From: Pseudomonas fluorescens
GTDB taxonomy: Bacteria; Pseudomonadota; Gammaproteobacteria; Pseudomonadales; Pseudomonadaceae
Reading direction: 5' to 3'
Assembly (NCBI RefSeq): GCF_018614655.1
Contig: NZ_JAGGOG010000030.1
Location: 1 to 51,707, forward strand
DNA: 51,707 bases
Position 1 is the stretch's first letter. Every line of letters begins with the position of its first letter. Shown here in pieces: positions 39,001 through 48,480 of this stretch. The translations under genes were made by a program, and so were the position numbers. Under the pieces are notes generated by a model. That model ran no database searches, was not told where the DNA came from, and saw nothing but the letters and a program-made list of their open reading frames with translations.

Positions 39001-41062
39001 AGAGAAGGGCCATTTTCTGCAGAAAGAGTTTGCCAACAGCATTCAGTTCGCCACTGAGCAGAGCCGGAGGCATGCGACGAGCTTGAAGAGCGTGGACATG
39101 AATGCTACCACCGGGATTGTGTACGGCGTGTTGGATATGGTTGCCAGTAGCCTCCCTGTGGTGGCCATACCTTACAACCTGGCGCAGATGGGGCTAAGCA
39201 TATTCAGGGGGTTCAACAGCCTGAATAACGATGATCCACAAGCGGCGCAGCAGTATTTTATGGACGCAGTCGGGCGTCTGTCTGACTTGATGCCTCCTAG
39301 AAAATTGAAAGGCGCAAACGCTCAGGTAAAGCCGCCGACCCATCTGTCCGAGCGGTTGACCCCGGGCACAACCCTTACGCCGAGCTCGCCAGCGCCACTG
39401 ATGCCAGCGGACATGCCGGCGTGGCCGCGCATGCCGGACAGCGCGGGAAAAACCAAGATGGTCAACCCGCTGGATGAAATCGCTGTGTACCGGGGGCCAG
39501 AGATTCCAGCCGGGTCGGCTGTGGTACCGGACGAGGTAATAGCCTGGCGGGCCGATGATGAGATCGTAAAACGGCTCAAGGAAAATGCAGGAGACATGGG
39601 GCCTGGCGGGCGTAAGAAGTCACGGGATCCGCAAACGGGTAACGATTACTTGAAGCTCAATGGCGACTACTACCTGAGTGATTACGTGCTAGGTACCCAT
39701 GTGATCTATCGGCAGGGAGATATCATGCATCCGCGTGTGGTAGAAGTGATGGATGACCAGCTGATCGTCAGGCCAGAGGGGAACCTGGGGATCGGCGGTG
39801 GTAAAAATGCGAGCAAGATTAAATCTGAACCTATGCGCGAAACCAAATACGAAGCCAAACCCATAAGCACTGGTGACAAGCCTGTAACTCTTAACTTAGA
39901 CCTCCCAATATTTGATGGAGTTCTAAGGCGCGACAATAATAGACTCTCTCCATTTTTCGCGAACATAAACGGTCGAGAGATTCCAGTGCGGTTTCAACTG
40001 GATAATAACACTTGGATAAGAATGGGCAATGAAAAAACCTTAGAGTTTGATGCGCGCACGAACATGATGGCTGAAGTATCCAGGCCGGTAATGCCAGCAA
40101 CAGCTGAACAGCGTATTCGGGCGTTCAAGGATTTCGCTATAGATAAAGAACCTTCGTTCAATGCATTGAAAAGCGTTAGCGATATGCCGGGTGCGGTAGA
40201 GGTGCCACGCAACATTGAACAAATTTGGATAGGCTCAGCGGAAAAACTACTGGAGCATAAAGGTGGGGTCAAGGAAAACTTAGCACTTGCAAAAAAGCAC
40301 GGGCACACTATGAACTTAAATGTATTGCTCGACAGCAGCGATGCGCGAGTATTAAATAAGTTGCGCGAAGAGTTCGCAGGCATCAATGTCATCAATATGA
40401 AGGAAACGGCGGCGTATAAATTATTCACCAACACCAAATACAACGAGCCCTTTAGAGCATTTAGCAGCGGACCGGACGCTAATCGTGCGGCAGCCTGCGA
40501 TATTTATAGGATGTGGTTGCTCGACCAAAAGGGCGGATTTTATCTTGATGTTGATGATAAACTTAAGCCCACCTTTTTTGAAGGCGCACACACGGTAGGA
40601 AAAGACAATATAATTCCTTCATCAATGGTGAGCAGTGAAACCTTGGGGATGAACTTTCAAATCAACAACAATTTCTTTGGAACCCTTCCCAATAACGAAA
40701 TGTTAAAGGCCGTTCTTGAAAAAGGATATGATAACTGGCGCGGCTCTCGGAACACCTTTCAGAATAGACCTATTATCTTCAATCATGATCGCCCTTCACC
40801 GGAAACAAATGCTGCAATGAAAGAATACATGACCGCCATTGCAGGTACATTTGGCCCAAACACGCTCAGTGAAAAATTCTTCGACAAGAACCCAGATTAC
40901 TTTAAGTATAGAGACTCCAATATCACACTGACAAATCTTAAAAATAGAGGCATCGTTAGCACTGAATGGGAAAGCCAGGGCGAGTCCGCTAAAGGCAGGC
41001 TTTTTTCGGCCGGAGACAAAGTTAGCATGGGGAGCAATAGCTCGTGGAATTATTCAAGGTGA
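36047..41062 (+). CDS. Giant HrpL-regulated toxin/effector with C-terminal TcdA/TcdB-like glycosyltransferase (paralogue of 1663-6579)
   Basis: 1671 aa. Starts MIPPRQNSIGAALFP, with AGGAG at 35035+1000 (36035-36039) seven bases upstream; no acidic residue in the first 12 and Pro at 3-4, as in type III effectors. The N-terminal ~240 residues (LSPLAQVYEICCKLNEGTRA, TPMHKLAETL) match the other giants. The DUF6543-type body has PGIYQLM..GTFVLTE and TPNAPDGLSFR, and a hydrophobic region near 1030-1060. A hinge (YLKLNGDYYLSD, then RPEGNLGIGGGK) precedes the glycosyltransferase. Catalytic features are EQIWIG, D1485 in ACDIYR, D1501-V-D1503, and terminal SNSSWNYSR, matching the TcdB Ser/Trp loop. The gene is open throughout and flanked by ISL3 ends, so it appears as a movable effector cassette. 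A host-protein glycosyltransferase is inferred; the target is unknown. Confidence 0.92.
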   Translation: MIPPRQNSIGAALFPALHALSSAQKLSPLAQVYEICCKLNEGTRAMARLGTVLMGLAKQHAPNASRSSAQHMALSAQADAFTPLAALVKDTEQHGTQLTREVASLLNRQNQGGPPLSAYEATTYTEQLDTWYKSASSSYEALYKHAFTSLEALHRKASLSAPALAKSLMAYVIDEAKQASLPALNSSAQNTLRATVAQLCDQHVAGAGALQTSGALNIQQAHVLMQTPMHKLAETLMPLAPPSAPCDSLDSPQSSSRQPRSIASAGTRIVVNQLNNKSSDVTPNTPAGSPEPVPLGPVPQAETPQSRALLEQLHTSQRSMIEFRDTLPKASDAIKEGIGTWFTGMFPDLHEKMGDDWPSQLFVLHWELDKDGHPINEKTVPMTELPWSAVLGARTVRPEQYVDQFEVLFKDADGKELALNTAQAKRAMIDQLETKVTDTYRSNQDNYWRSRVGALSRSQALKFELGAQLRTEAELRADDGTLSQKGLETVKAILASPALRAENAGRRPGIYQLMGEGKPLSGTFVLTEHHNETAPGTVLLWRPGEALQEFTDLLEMKAWLKSKEITTSGDIAPIQSTSNLFDSRVADLRNTLIAQFSQAIRVKPAEGNTLSEHVNAATDAGPYLDLASAAQGRQELKDTARYLHWLASEPHPEAKQAWHEASKAHAHLSTLLTALAKKALQVRPTLEPEKLGSPEAVRAFAHEELKKALGGRDPDKMYLSYTVRTPAAPSLITSYNKTAMGMPIPNLAPVFTSKTERLSLTDWAMRNADYTQKFGFVRYFSYPDDKLVDDAGRPISELTVDEVIEKIRTVDVGGRYGLHLAKTWLDSETGAKDYYVELRQSAMKVELQSTIINGGGIKGPPQQGWVEAVISNPDATKRQAVKGEKIVVRPLGINPGMGFPYGTEYVRGAWVIQPVGATPSDKLVVMTPNAPDGLSFRVFRNATVMRNAFANTPGMQAYLAERVSSPAVGKTILDGRATWTVSTPEEKGHFLQKEFANSIQFATEQSRRHATSLKSVDMNATTGIVYGVLDMVASSLPVVAIPYNLAQMGLSIFRGFNSLNNDDPQAAQQYFMDAVGRLSDLMPPRKLKGANAQVKPPTHLSERLTPGTTLTPSSPAPLMPADMPAWPRMPDSAGKTKMVNPLDEIAVYRGPEIPAGSAVVPDEVIAWRADDEIVKRLKENAGDMGPGGRKKSRDPQTGNDYLKLNGDYYLSDYVLGTHVIYRQGDIMHPRVVEVMDDQLIVRPEGNLGIGGGKNASKIKSEPMRETKYEAKPISTGDKPVTLNLDLPIFDGVLRRDNNRLSPFFANINGREIPVRFQLDNNTWIRMGNEKTLEFDARTNMMAEVSRPVMPATAEQRIRAFKDFAIDKEPSFNALKSVSDMPGAVEVPRNIEQIWIGSAEKLLEHKGGVKENLALAKKHGHTMNLNVLLDSSDARVLNKLREEFAGINVINMKETAAYKLFTNTKYNEPFRAFSSGPDANRAAACDIYRMWLLDQKGGFYLDVDDKLKPTFFEGAHTVGKDNIIPSSMVSSETLGMNFQINNNFFGTLPNNEMLKAVLEKGYDNWRGSRNTFQNRPIIFNHDRPSPETNAAMKEYMTAIAGTFGPNTLSEKFFDKNPDYFKYRDSNITLTNLKNRGIVSTEWESQGESAKGRLFSAGDKVSMGSNSSWNYSR

Positions 41063-41105
41063 AAATCTTTGTCGGCTCGGCAAATATAAATACACCCTAA
41101 ATTCA

Positions 41106-42112
41106 GGTCCTTCACGGAATCCCGGGAAACACAGAAACAAGAACGCCGATTTGATTGATGATGTTCGTGCGAGCAAACACATCTAACAAACCGGCGTTCT
41201 TATGCGCGATATTAAGACTTTCCTACCTTTTTTTTGGGGGGGGGCTTTCTGTCGTCAACATCAAGCCAGATGGTGGCGCCCTCCAGATCGATCTGATTCC
41301 CCACGCCACCCGATTCCGTGTTGAGCGAGCTGCCGAAGGCGCAACCGCGACGCCTGGTAATGGACGAGTTCGCCTTGTTCAAAGGTCATCGCTACGCCAG
41401 CGTGGTGCTGGACGCCGATGCACGACGGGTGCTGTGGATCGGTGAAGGCCGAAGCCGTGCGGCGGTCAGGCCGTTCTTCAAAGAGCAGGGGCCAGAAGGT
41501 TGCGCTCGAATCGAAGCCGTGGCGATGGACATGAACACCGCGTTTGACCTGGAGGTTCGTCAGCACTACCCGAAAACACAAGTGGTGTACGACCTCTTTC
41601 ATATGGTGGCCAAATATGGCTGAGAGGTGATTGATCGGGTCCGCGTCGACGAAGCCAATCGGCTACGCCATGGCAAGCCCGTTCGAAAGGTCATCAAGCA
41701 AGCGCGATGGCTGTTTCTGCGCAATCCGCAGAACCTGAAAAAACCGGAACAGCAGGTCCACTTACGGGATTTGCTGGCGGCGAACTAATCGTTGATGATG
41801 GTCTATTTGATGAAGGCTGAACTCAAAACACTCTGGACACCGAGTGCTGCTTGGGCCTGTAGATCGGCCTGGAAGCAATGGTTGCGGCATGCTCATCAAA
41901 GCGAAATACCGGCTCTGGTCCAGTTTGCCAAACGGCTAAAGGGGTACTGGCGGGGCATCGTCAGCCGGGTTCGCTGGCCGATGCACACGGGTCAGTTGGA
42001 AGGAATAAACAATCGAATAAAGGTCATCAAGCAGATGGCGTACGGTTACCCGGATAGCGAATTTTTTTCATGAAGATCAAGAGCGTCTTTTCCCGATAAT
42101 CCGTGAAGAACC
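41106..42112 (+). mobile_element. ISL3-family element, shortened
   Basis: Terminal inverted repeats lie at 41106-41132 (ggtccttcacgg...) and 42085-42112 (...ccgtgaagaacc). At about 1.0 kb it is shorter than normal ISL3 elements, so it has internal deletions. Its left end faces the 3' end of effector 2, opposite the solo end at 35892. Confidence 0.8.
41202..42073 (+). pseudogene. ISL3 transposase, degraded
   Basis: ATG 41202 (MRDIKTFLPFFW) is soon disrupted by an 8-T/9-G run at 41228-41244. VNIKPDGGALQIDLIPHATRF follows in another frame, and the cysteine zinc finger is missing. The DDE core is recognisable: VMDEFALFKGHRYASVVLDA, then AVAMDMNTAFDLEVRQHYP and VVYDLFHMVAKYG (to 41623). After a gap the C-terminal WPMHTGQLEGINNRIKVIKQ and AYGYPDSEFF run to 42073. 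It is inactive. Confidence 0.85.
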
Positions 42113-42399
42113 ATATTGGGACGTGGTGTCGGTAGGCTCGTCTACAAAACTTCTTCATTCAAACGCCATGCCGTTCATAGAAACTACCAGCCGAGATCAT
42201 AAATGCTCAAACATGTTGTAAGGCTCTAATAAAGATTGCAGCCATATGTCAATTTAATCGGAATTACACCCGAATCTGACACAAGGGCCGTTAGTAACCT
42301 GACATCAAGTTAGAGTCTGGCCCAGACTGACACCAGTACTTGATGCCGAATTGTTATTCACTATGATTAACGTTAAATCATGTCGCCTCATTACGGCGC
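42113..42399. other. Intergenic, no supported gene
   Basis: AT-rich spacer between the ISL3 end and the GIN-domain remnant. I see no coding frame or RNA gene. Confidence 0.4.
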
Positions 42400-43013
42400 A
42401 TGGTAAATCGCCAAGGATTGACCAATGAACCACTCCAGCCCTTGACGCTCCAAGATGCCATCCATCGCGATTCGGCATGGGAGCGCGGCGCCGAATATGA
42501 GAAGGAAGAGAGACCCATCAGTTCGGTGCGCAAGATTGTGGTCAAGGGTGCGATGGATGTTGTGTTCTTTCGCTCGCCATCGGCGCACCTGGTCGTGGCC
42601 GGGGAGAACCAGGAAGCCGCGGCGTCACCATGCAGTTCAAGGGCCGCAGCATGGTTGGGATCGCGCTGCCTGAAACACCCAGTATCCGCTCAAGGGCAGT
42701 GGCGATATGACCTTGTACGACCTTGAGCAGGCCATACTCGATCTCGGCGTCCAAGGCTCGGGGGACACACCGCCTTTGGTCGCGTGGATCTTTTGGATGC
42801 CGCAGTGGCGTGTTCGGGCGATGTGGACGCCAGTGAGCTGGTGGTGGCGTCCGCCAAATTGACGGTGGCAGGCTCCGGCGACATCGAGGCCTTGTGATCA
42901 ATTCGGTGAAGGCCCGAGTAATGGGTTCTGGCGACATCGTGATCCGGGGTAACCCTCCGATCAGCGATCATGCCGTTGCCGGTTCTGGCGACATCAAATT
43001 CAAGAAGAAGTAA
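42400..43013 (+). pseudogene. GIN-domain (DUF2807) protein, frameshifted
   Basis: The head frame has RPISSVRKIVVKGAMDVVFF and HLVVAGENQEA. After frameshifts near 42630-42790 the repeated beta-solenoid motif appears four or more times: GSGDMTLYDLEQ-like, SGDVDASELVVASAKL, VAGSGDIEAF, VMGSGDIVIRGNPP and VAGSGDIKFKKK ending at 43013. Proteins of this family (PF10988) form right-handed beta helices; their role is unclear. Nonsense and frameshift lesions make it a pseudogene. Confidence 0.72.
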
Positions 43014-43033
43014 CGGTCAGGAGTAACCCGATC

Positions 43034-43306
43034 ATGGCAACTAAATCGAAAACCCGATCTGTCACGGCTCACGTTCCGGTGCAACTGGCCGAAAAGGTCG
43101 ATCTGATGGCTGAGCGCTTGGAGCGCTCCAAGAACTGGATCGTCAAGCAAGCACTGTCCGCGTGGATCGACCAGGAAGAAGAGCGAAGTCGTCTGACCCG
43201 CGAGGCCTTGGCGGACGTTGACGCTGGTCGCCTAATTGACCACCAAGCTGTTCAGGCCTGGGCCGACAGCCTCAGTACTGACACGCCGTTGTCGGTACCG
43301 CGCTGA
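43034..43306 (+). CDS. CopG/ParD-type ribbon-helix-helix antitoxin
   Basis: 90 aa. The N-terminus (TRSVTAHVPVQLAEKVDLMAERLERSKNWIVKQALSAWI) is a ribbon-helix-helix DNA-binding domain, with a toxin-binding helical tail (LTREALADVDAGRLIDHQAVQAWADSL). AGGAG lies about 11 bases before the ATG. Its stop overlaps the toxin start (TGATG). ParD-type proteins neutralise ParE and repress the operon. The antitoxin is intact while the toxin is broken. Confidence 0.9.
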   Translation: MATKSKTRSVTAHVPVQLAEKVDLMAERLERSKNWIVKQALSAWIDQEEERSRLTREALADVDAGRLIDHQAVQAWADSLSTDTPLSVPR

Positions 43307-43579
43307 TGGATTTGAAGTGGACAAGCATGGCGCTTCCGACATTGCCCGGTTGTACGAGTTTCTGGCGACGGTGAATCAGCCCGTCGGCGCACACACGGTA
43401 CAGCAACTCACGACTGCGCCGACCACGTTGCTGGAAAATCCGCGCATCGGCGAACGCCTGGAGGAGTTTGAACCACGAGATGTGCGCCGAATCCAGTCGG
43501 CCATTACGAGATGCGCTACGAGATCGTGGATTCGACTATCTACCTGCTGCGCCTGTGGCACACCCGCGAAGATAGGTGA
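43306..43579 (+). pseudogene. ParE/RelE-type toxin, frameshifted
   Basis: ATG 43306 gives MDLKWTSMAL, then frameshifts to DIARLYEFLATVNQPVGAHT, TLLENPRIGERLEEFEPRDV and RRIQ. Near 43500 it shifts again to HYEMRYEIVDSTIYLLRLWH, ending TREDR at TGA 43577-43579. These are the expected ParE pieces in order. At least two one-base lesions inactivate it. Confidence 0.82.
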
Positions 43580-43677
43580 ATGGATGGCCTACCAAGGCTC
43601 GGAAAACCTTAGCGCACGATTTTTTCCGAATTCTGTAGGCCCCCCATTGGAGATCCAGCCCGGCAGGTGTGCTGTGG

Positions 43678-44349
43678 TCAATCTGTCGGAGAAAAATCCA
43701 GGAACTCCTTGGCCCGGTGCCGCTGGATGATCCGGCCCATTACCTCTCCGGTCATGATGTCGAACGCTGCGTACAGGCTTGCCGTGCCATGGCGCTTGTA
43801 ATCATGGGTTCGCCGCTCAATCTGACCAGGGCGCAGTTGCAGCATTGGCTGAGTACGATCCAGCGTCTGGATCTGGGTTTTCTCGTCAACCGACAGCACC
43901 ATGGCGTTGTCCGGAGGGCTCACATAGAGCCCGACCACAGCAATGACCTTCTCGGCGAAGTGTGGATCGCTGCTGATCTTGAATGTCTTCAATCGGTGCG
44001 GCTTGAGATCGGACGCGGCCCAGATCTGTCGAACTTGCCAAGTGGTAACGCGCGCGTACTTGGCCATCAACCGGACGCTCCAATGCGTCGCTTCCTTGGG
44101 AACCCGGTGAGTTGTCAGGGTCAGGATTTCCTTGATTTTCTCAGCACCCAGTTTCAATGGCTGACCGCTACGCGGCAGGTCGCTCAGGCCCTCAATGCCT
44201 GACTCCAAGTAGCGTTTTCGCCACTTGAACACCGTCGGTGATGTGATCCGTAACTGCTCACAGATAGCATTGGGCGTCACCCCTTCAGCAAGCAAAAGTA
44301 GTATCCGCGCCCGCTGGCAGAGGCTTTGCTCCAGCGTACTCATGCGCAA
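43678..44349 (-). pseudogene. IS630-family transposase, C-terminally truncated
   Basis: 223 aa from MRMSTLEQSLCQRARILLLL. The helix-turn-helix (GVTPNAICEQLRITSPTVFKWRKRYLESG) and first part of the DDE domain (MVLSVDEKTQIQTLDRTQP, YKRHGTASLYAAFDIMTGEV) are present, but the last Asp/Glu region (about 120 residues) is missing. The reading frame continues upstream (LQPADFITLQGWL) to about 44400 without a good ATG. It lies just beyond the 3' end of effector 3. Confidence 0.85.
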
Positions 44350-44487
44350 CCAGCCTTGAAGCGTAATGAAGTCGGCGGGTTGCAGTGTAAAAGGAGCAAT
44401 TGGTCAAGGCATGCGCGTAACCAACTCGCGGCGAGGGGCGCACAGTATATCGTCACACGTTAGAAAACGAACTTGCCGCTCACGGCA

Positions 44488-47400
44488 CTAGGATAAAAAA
44501 GACTTTGATTTTATTACTAAATCTGCGGGGATATCGCGAAGAATATAAAACACTTCGTTTTCCCCCAAAGGGATTTTGTCTATTGCGCCTAAAATAGTGG
44601 CCGGATTTATTTTCCCAGCCTGCACTAAACGCTGACCATTTTTCAGTATAATTTCGGACAACGTTTGAAATGCCGAAGGGTTTGTTGTAGTGTTTATTGA
44701 GTAGACTGTATTTTTCATTCCGTCCCCATTGTAGCTTTTTGAAAAACCTTCAGCTTTCAACGCTTTTGTGGTCAACGACAAAACCTCACCACCACTGCCA
44801 CTGGTCCGGGTGGAATGTTTAATAATGGCCGACAAATAGTCATCTCCAGCCTCCGCTGCGCCTGCAGCTCTTAATAATCCTGTGGAGACATCTCCCGGTC
44901 CTACATGCGCTCGGTAGACAGTGGCTGGCAATGGAAAATTCATTGTTTTTAATTGAGCAATCGACTTAATGCTTGGGTACATCTCCTGGACGCTATTTCG
45001 CATGTTAAGTAGCTTTTCTATATACGCTTCAGAAGCCGTTAATGGTGGCGCCTGAAAGACGCTTGTATTGTGTGACGTTGGTGGTACCACCGGAGCACGG
45101 TGGGCATTGATAGTATTCGCGCTTATGACTGCTGTACGTTTGGCGGGAGGCAAGACATCGACATTCGTTGGTTTGAAGGGCTGGAGTGTTACATTTTGAG
45201 CCGAGAGGTGATTGGGATTAAGGTTCAGAAGGATGTCCTCTCCTGACTTGGTGAGCGCCGTGAATACAGATGTTTCGTTTTTTAATTGCGAGAGTGCGTA
45301 CAGTAATCTCGCCGTCCGACCATTACCATCTCCATAGGGATGAAATTTAATTGTACCTGCAAAGAGGTGTTCCCCCCAATCTTCCGGCTTGACTTTTGAA
45401 ACTTTAAGTTGTTGCAAAAATCCTTTATAACCCTCGCGAGCGATATCTGACCCCATAAACGTAGGGGAGCTGCTCAGGCGAAAATTGCGTATAGGCTGGC
45501 CAGCGGGCGGCAAATACGCTGCCTTGCGGATTTCGTCGATCACGTCAAGATCCAGCAAATCTGCGTGCTTAAATTTATGTAAGATTTCAAGCACTTGTTT
45601 GGAAGGAGTACTTCCAGAAGTGCTATTGGACAACACCCATGCAGCGGCAGCCTCCTCCGGCTTTCCAGGCATGACGGTTAACTCAAGAGGAACAGACTGC
45701 TTTTGCAGTCGCAGCATGTTTGCATTCGCGTCTTTCAATATAGTGAGATCCGATGCAATACGCTGATTTGCTTTCGCCACTTCGAGATTGAAAGGGCCGA
45801 GATGAGGACTTCTACGGACACCTTCAAAATCAAGCAATAGATTGTTGCGGATGGAGCGTTCGACGGAGCTTTGCGTAGTCATAGTGGCTAACTCCTTAGC
45901 ATTCTTTGTGTTTTTTATTGTATTGACCAGCATATTAATTTTATCGGGCGTGCGCATGCTTTTCCAAAGATGCCCTATCAAAAAAGAAGGCATTGCTCTG
46001 CGAGTCAATTCACTCGCATTACGATAGACGGATATGGCTCGCATGAGATTGTTGGGTGTAAACAGCCCATTCACAGCAGCTTTATAAGCAACCCCACCCA
46101 TTAGCAATGCGGGAATACTCATAAGCGCCGCCAAAATTATATCCTTGAATGCCGCGGCTGCTTGATCAGACCGATCAGTAGTGTATGCCTGTATGACATC
46201 GGTTGCAGCCATTAATCCAGTAGTGCCTAGCAAGCCTGAAAAACTGGCGGTTTTAACAAAAAACGACCCTCCCCCTACAGGGGTCATCGCAAGCGGTATA
46301 GTGGCTAAAGCAAGAATTTTTTTTACGTGCAGTAACGCTTCGCTGGTAAATTGCTCTTTGCGTGTAAACACCAAGGTGTCTATGTCTGAGGACAGCCTAT
46401 GCATAAGACCTTGATACAACTGATCAATTAGCTCGTACTGAGTGGTGGACGATTTGAAGCTGAACGGCTCTTTGTATATCTTACCGATGTTGTACCAACC
46501 TGTAATAGACGAAGGCGGTGTCTCTTTTGACAAAAAGCTTGAGTGCTCATTGGCTTGTGCGTCATAAACAGGTAACTTACTAAGCACCCATCGTCTAAAG
46601 GCCACGCCTTCAGGAAAAACAGGTACCGTAATCATAGAATCTTTCCATTTATCGTTGTAATGATGACTCTTTTCACCCACATGAAAGTGCGTCGAGTCGC
46701 TTATACTAAACAACACACCGCGCTTGCCGCCGGCGGGAATAAAAAACACCCCATTAAGTAATAAACCATTGAAATATACCGTCTTGGCCTGCACCTTGCC
46801 CATCATGAAATCTTTTACCGCTTGTGCATGCGGAGCATGAGGGGTGCTCAGATACTCCAAACATCGCAAGCCAATAATTTCTTTATAGGAGGCTTTGAGC
46901 TTTTCTACTTTTTGTGGGGACTTCTGGTATTTTTCTAACGCTTCGGACATTAAAGGGCTAATGTCTATTTTTTTTATCTCTTCAATAATTTTCTCATATT
47001 CAATGTTAACGATCCTGTAATCGCCGCCGTGCTGAATAGTGTGATACAAGTGCTGATTTGTGACGACCTCATTGAGTTTGAAGTTAATGATTCTATTTAT
47101 ATTATTTAGCCTGTGAGTTATTGGTTTTGCTGACAAGGGAACACTATAAGTAACTGCAATGGTACTTCCTGGGTGGAGGTGGGTGGGGCGGCCAGTATTT
47201 TTCTCATACCGAGCTATTCCTTTTTCAATGAAGTCGTTAATGAAGGTTGGCACATACAAAATCGGTTCGTAAATATCGTTAAACGTTTTAAGGGGTTCTT
47301 CTGCAAGATCATCGAACTTCGTTTGTTGTTGCAAGCTTAACCTTTCAGTTTTGGCAAGCGACATTCCGGTGAGAAGGGTTGGCTTTTCCGTCAGCCGGGA

Positions 47401-48480
47401 GGACCTGTCTGCACTTTGTAAGTCGCTTAGCTCCCCTGTCGTCACGGCGCTTGAGTCCGCCACTGCCTTGGGCTGGCTCAAATTTATTGTATTACGCTTT
47501 TTAGCGGGCACATTAACGTTAGCTACCGGATCCAGCTGTGGAGATAGCGCCGATAAATCGTCTATTTTTCTTATCAATGCAGACAATTGAATAGGCGATA
47601 TGGTGTGAGACTTGAATCCATAGGCGATGTCCAGCGACAGCTTGGTTAGCTGTGATTGAACGCCTTCGTCGGCTACATTCTCGGAGATGCTCGGAAAGGA
47701 ACGCCAGATCTTCTGAAACCAGTTTTGGTCGCGGATAGCTTCCGGCTGCTCACTTTTTGGCAAGTATCGGGCCAGTGATTCATGCGTTTTACTGTTTTTC
47801 ATACGCCTGGCCAAATGATCGTGCAGACTCCAAATGTCTTCGAATTCTTCAAAGCCTCTGTCGGGCGTATAAAGGATCGCTGTCCCGAGGTTTTGGGTGC
47901 GAGGAACCGGATCCGTTCCTTTGGGCGTCACGTGATCAGAGCCATCTGTACGCGTAATGATGAAAGTACCGGCAAACCTTGGGCCGGGCTTATCGTCGGT
48001 ATTATCTTTCATGTGGATGGCGTAGACACCCGGCCGGTCTCCGGCCGAAAAAAATTTTTCTCGGTCTGCCTGTGTTGGGTTACTCAGCACCTTGTCGACT
48101 AACGCTTTGCCCAGTGGTGAGAGGGCCCCGTCAAGTACGCCCAGTTCGGCCTGAATAGCTAACGTCTGTGAGCGAATCCTCTGCAGCTGCTGCTTTGGCG
48201 TTAAGTCATTATCGACATCATGCCGCTCTTCCCAGTAGGCCATGATTTCACGGTTTATCTCATGGGGGAGCGCACGTACCTCGGCAGAGACAAGATGTCT
48301 GCGACCATCCTTACTGACCAATCGGGTATTATTTCTCTCGAGATAAACATCGTCAGGACCGCCCTCCTGAAACGAGCCCGCGACTTTTTTCAGTAGACGT
48401 TTCACAGCGAAACCGGCCCGTGGCTGCTGATCGATCAAAGACTGAATATCCCTTTTTTTATCCGCTAAGGCGTTAATCAA
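44488..48480 (-). CDS. Effector 3, downstream part: DUF6543-like body, Fic AMPylase and ADP-ribosyltransferase
   Basis: 1330 aa from the first ATG after the TAG at 48672-48670; the frame is the same as the upstream part at 49344-48670, so both are one 1618-codon gene with a single internal stop. The body has the family patterns PGVYAIHM..GTFIITR and LYTPDRGFEEF, and two long hydrophobic stretches (about 46060-46330). The Fic motif HPYGDGNGRTAR (45342-45307, His1047) is the catalytic loop that AMPylates Tyr/Ser/Thr or transfers other phosphates. After it, VYRAH (Arg1190), LSLTTK (S1235-x-T1237) and E1307-N-E1309 in ENEVFYILRDIP match the R-S-E triad of LT/cholera-toxin-type ADP-ribosyltransferases. 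Two nucleotide-using toxin domains in one protein are unusual. Whether the part downstream of the stop is translated is unknown. Confidence 0.85.
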   Translation of the reverse strand: MINALADKKRDIQSLIDQQPRAGFAVKRLLKKVAGSFQEGGPDDVYLERNNTRLVSKDGRRHLVSAEVRALPHEINREIMAYWEERHDVDNDLTPKQQLQRIRSQTLAIQAELGVLDGALSPLGKALVDKVLSNPTQADREKFFSAGDRPGVYAIHMKDNTDDKPGPRFAGTFIITRTDGSDHVTPKGTDPVPRTQNLGTAILYTPDRGFEEFEDIWSLHDHLARRMKNSKTHESLARYLPKSEQPEAIRDQNWFQKIWRSFPSISENVADEGVQSQLTKLSLDIAYGFKSHTISPIQLSALIRKIDDLSALSPQLDPVANVNVPAKKRNTINLSQPKAVADSSAVTTGELSDLQSADRSSRLTEKPTLLTGMSLAKTERLSLQQQTKFDDLAEEPLKTFNDIYEPILYVPTFINDFIEKGIARYEKNTGRPTHLHPGSTIAVTYSVPLSAKPITHRLNNINRIINFKLNEVVTNQHLYHTIQHGGDYRIVNIEYEKIIEEIKKIDISPLMSEALEKYQKSPQKVEKLKASYKEIIGLRCLEYLSTPHAPHAQAVKDFMMGKVQAKTVYFNGLLLNGVFFIPAGGKRGVLFSISDSTHFHVGEKSHHYNDKWKDSMITVPVFPEGVAFRRWVLSKLPVYDAQANEHSSFLSKETPPSSITGWYNIGKIYKEPFSFKSSTTQYELIDQLYQGLMHRLSSDIDTLVFTRKEQFTSEALLHVKKILALATIPLAMTPVGGGSFFVKTASFSGLLGTTGLMAATDVIQAYTTDRSDQAAAAFKDIILAALMSIPALLMGGVAYKAAVNGLFTPNNLMRAISVYRNASELTRRAMPSFLIGHLWKSMRTPDKINMLVNTIKNTKNAKELATMTTQSSVERSIRNNLLLDFEGVRRSPHLGPFNLEVAKANQRIASDLTILKDANANMLRLQKQSVPLELTVMPGKPEEAAAAWVLSNSTSGSTPSKQVLEILHKFKHADLLDLDVIDEIRKAAYLPPAGQPIRNFRLSSSPTFMGSDIAREGYKGFLQQLKVSKVKPEDWGEHLFAGTIKFHPYGDGNGRTARLLYALSQLKNETSVFTALTKSGEDILLNLNPNHLSAQNVTLQPFKPTNVDVLPPAKRTAVISANTINAHRAPVVPPTSHNTSVFQAPPLTASEAYIEKLLNMRNSVQEMYPSIKSIAQLKTMNFPLPATVYRAHVGPGDVSTGLLRAAGAAEAGDDYLSAIIKHSTRTSGSGGEVLSLTTKALKAEGFSKSYNGDGMKNTVYSINTTTNPSAFQTLSEIILKNGQRLVQAGKINPATILGAIDKIPLGENEVFYILRDIPADLVIKSKSFLS

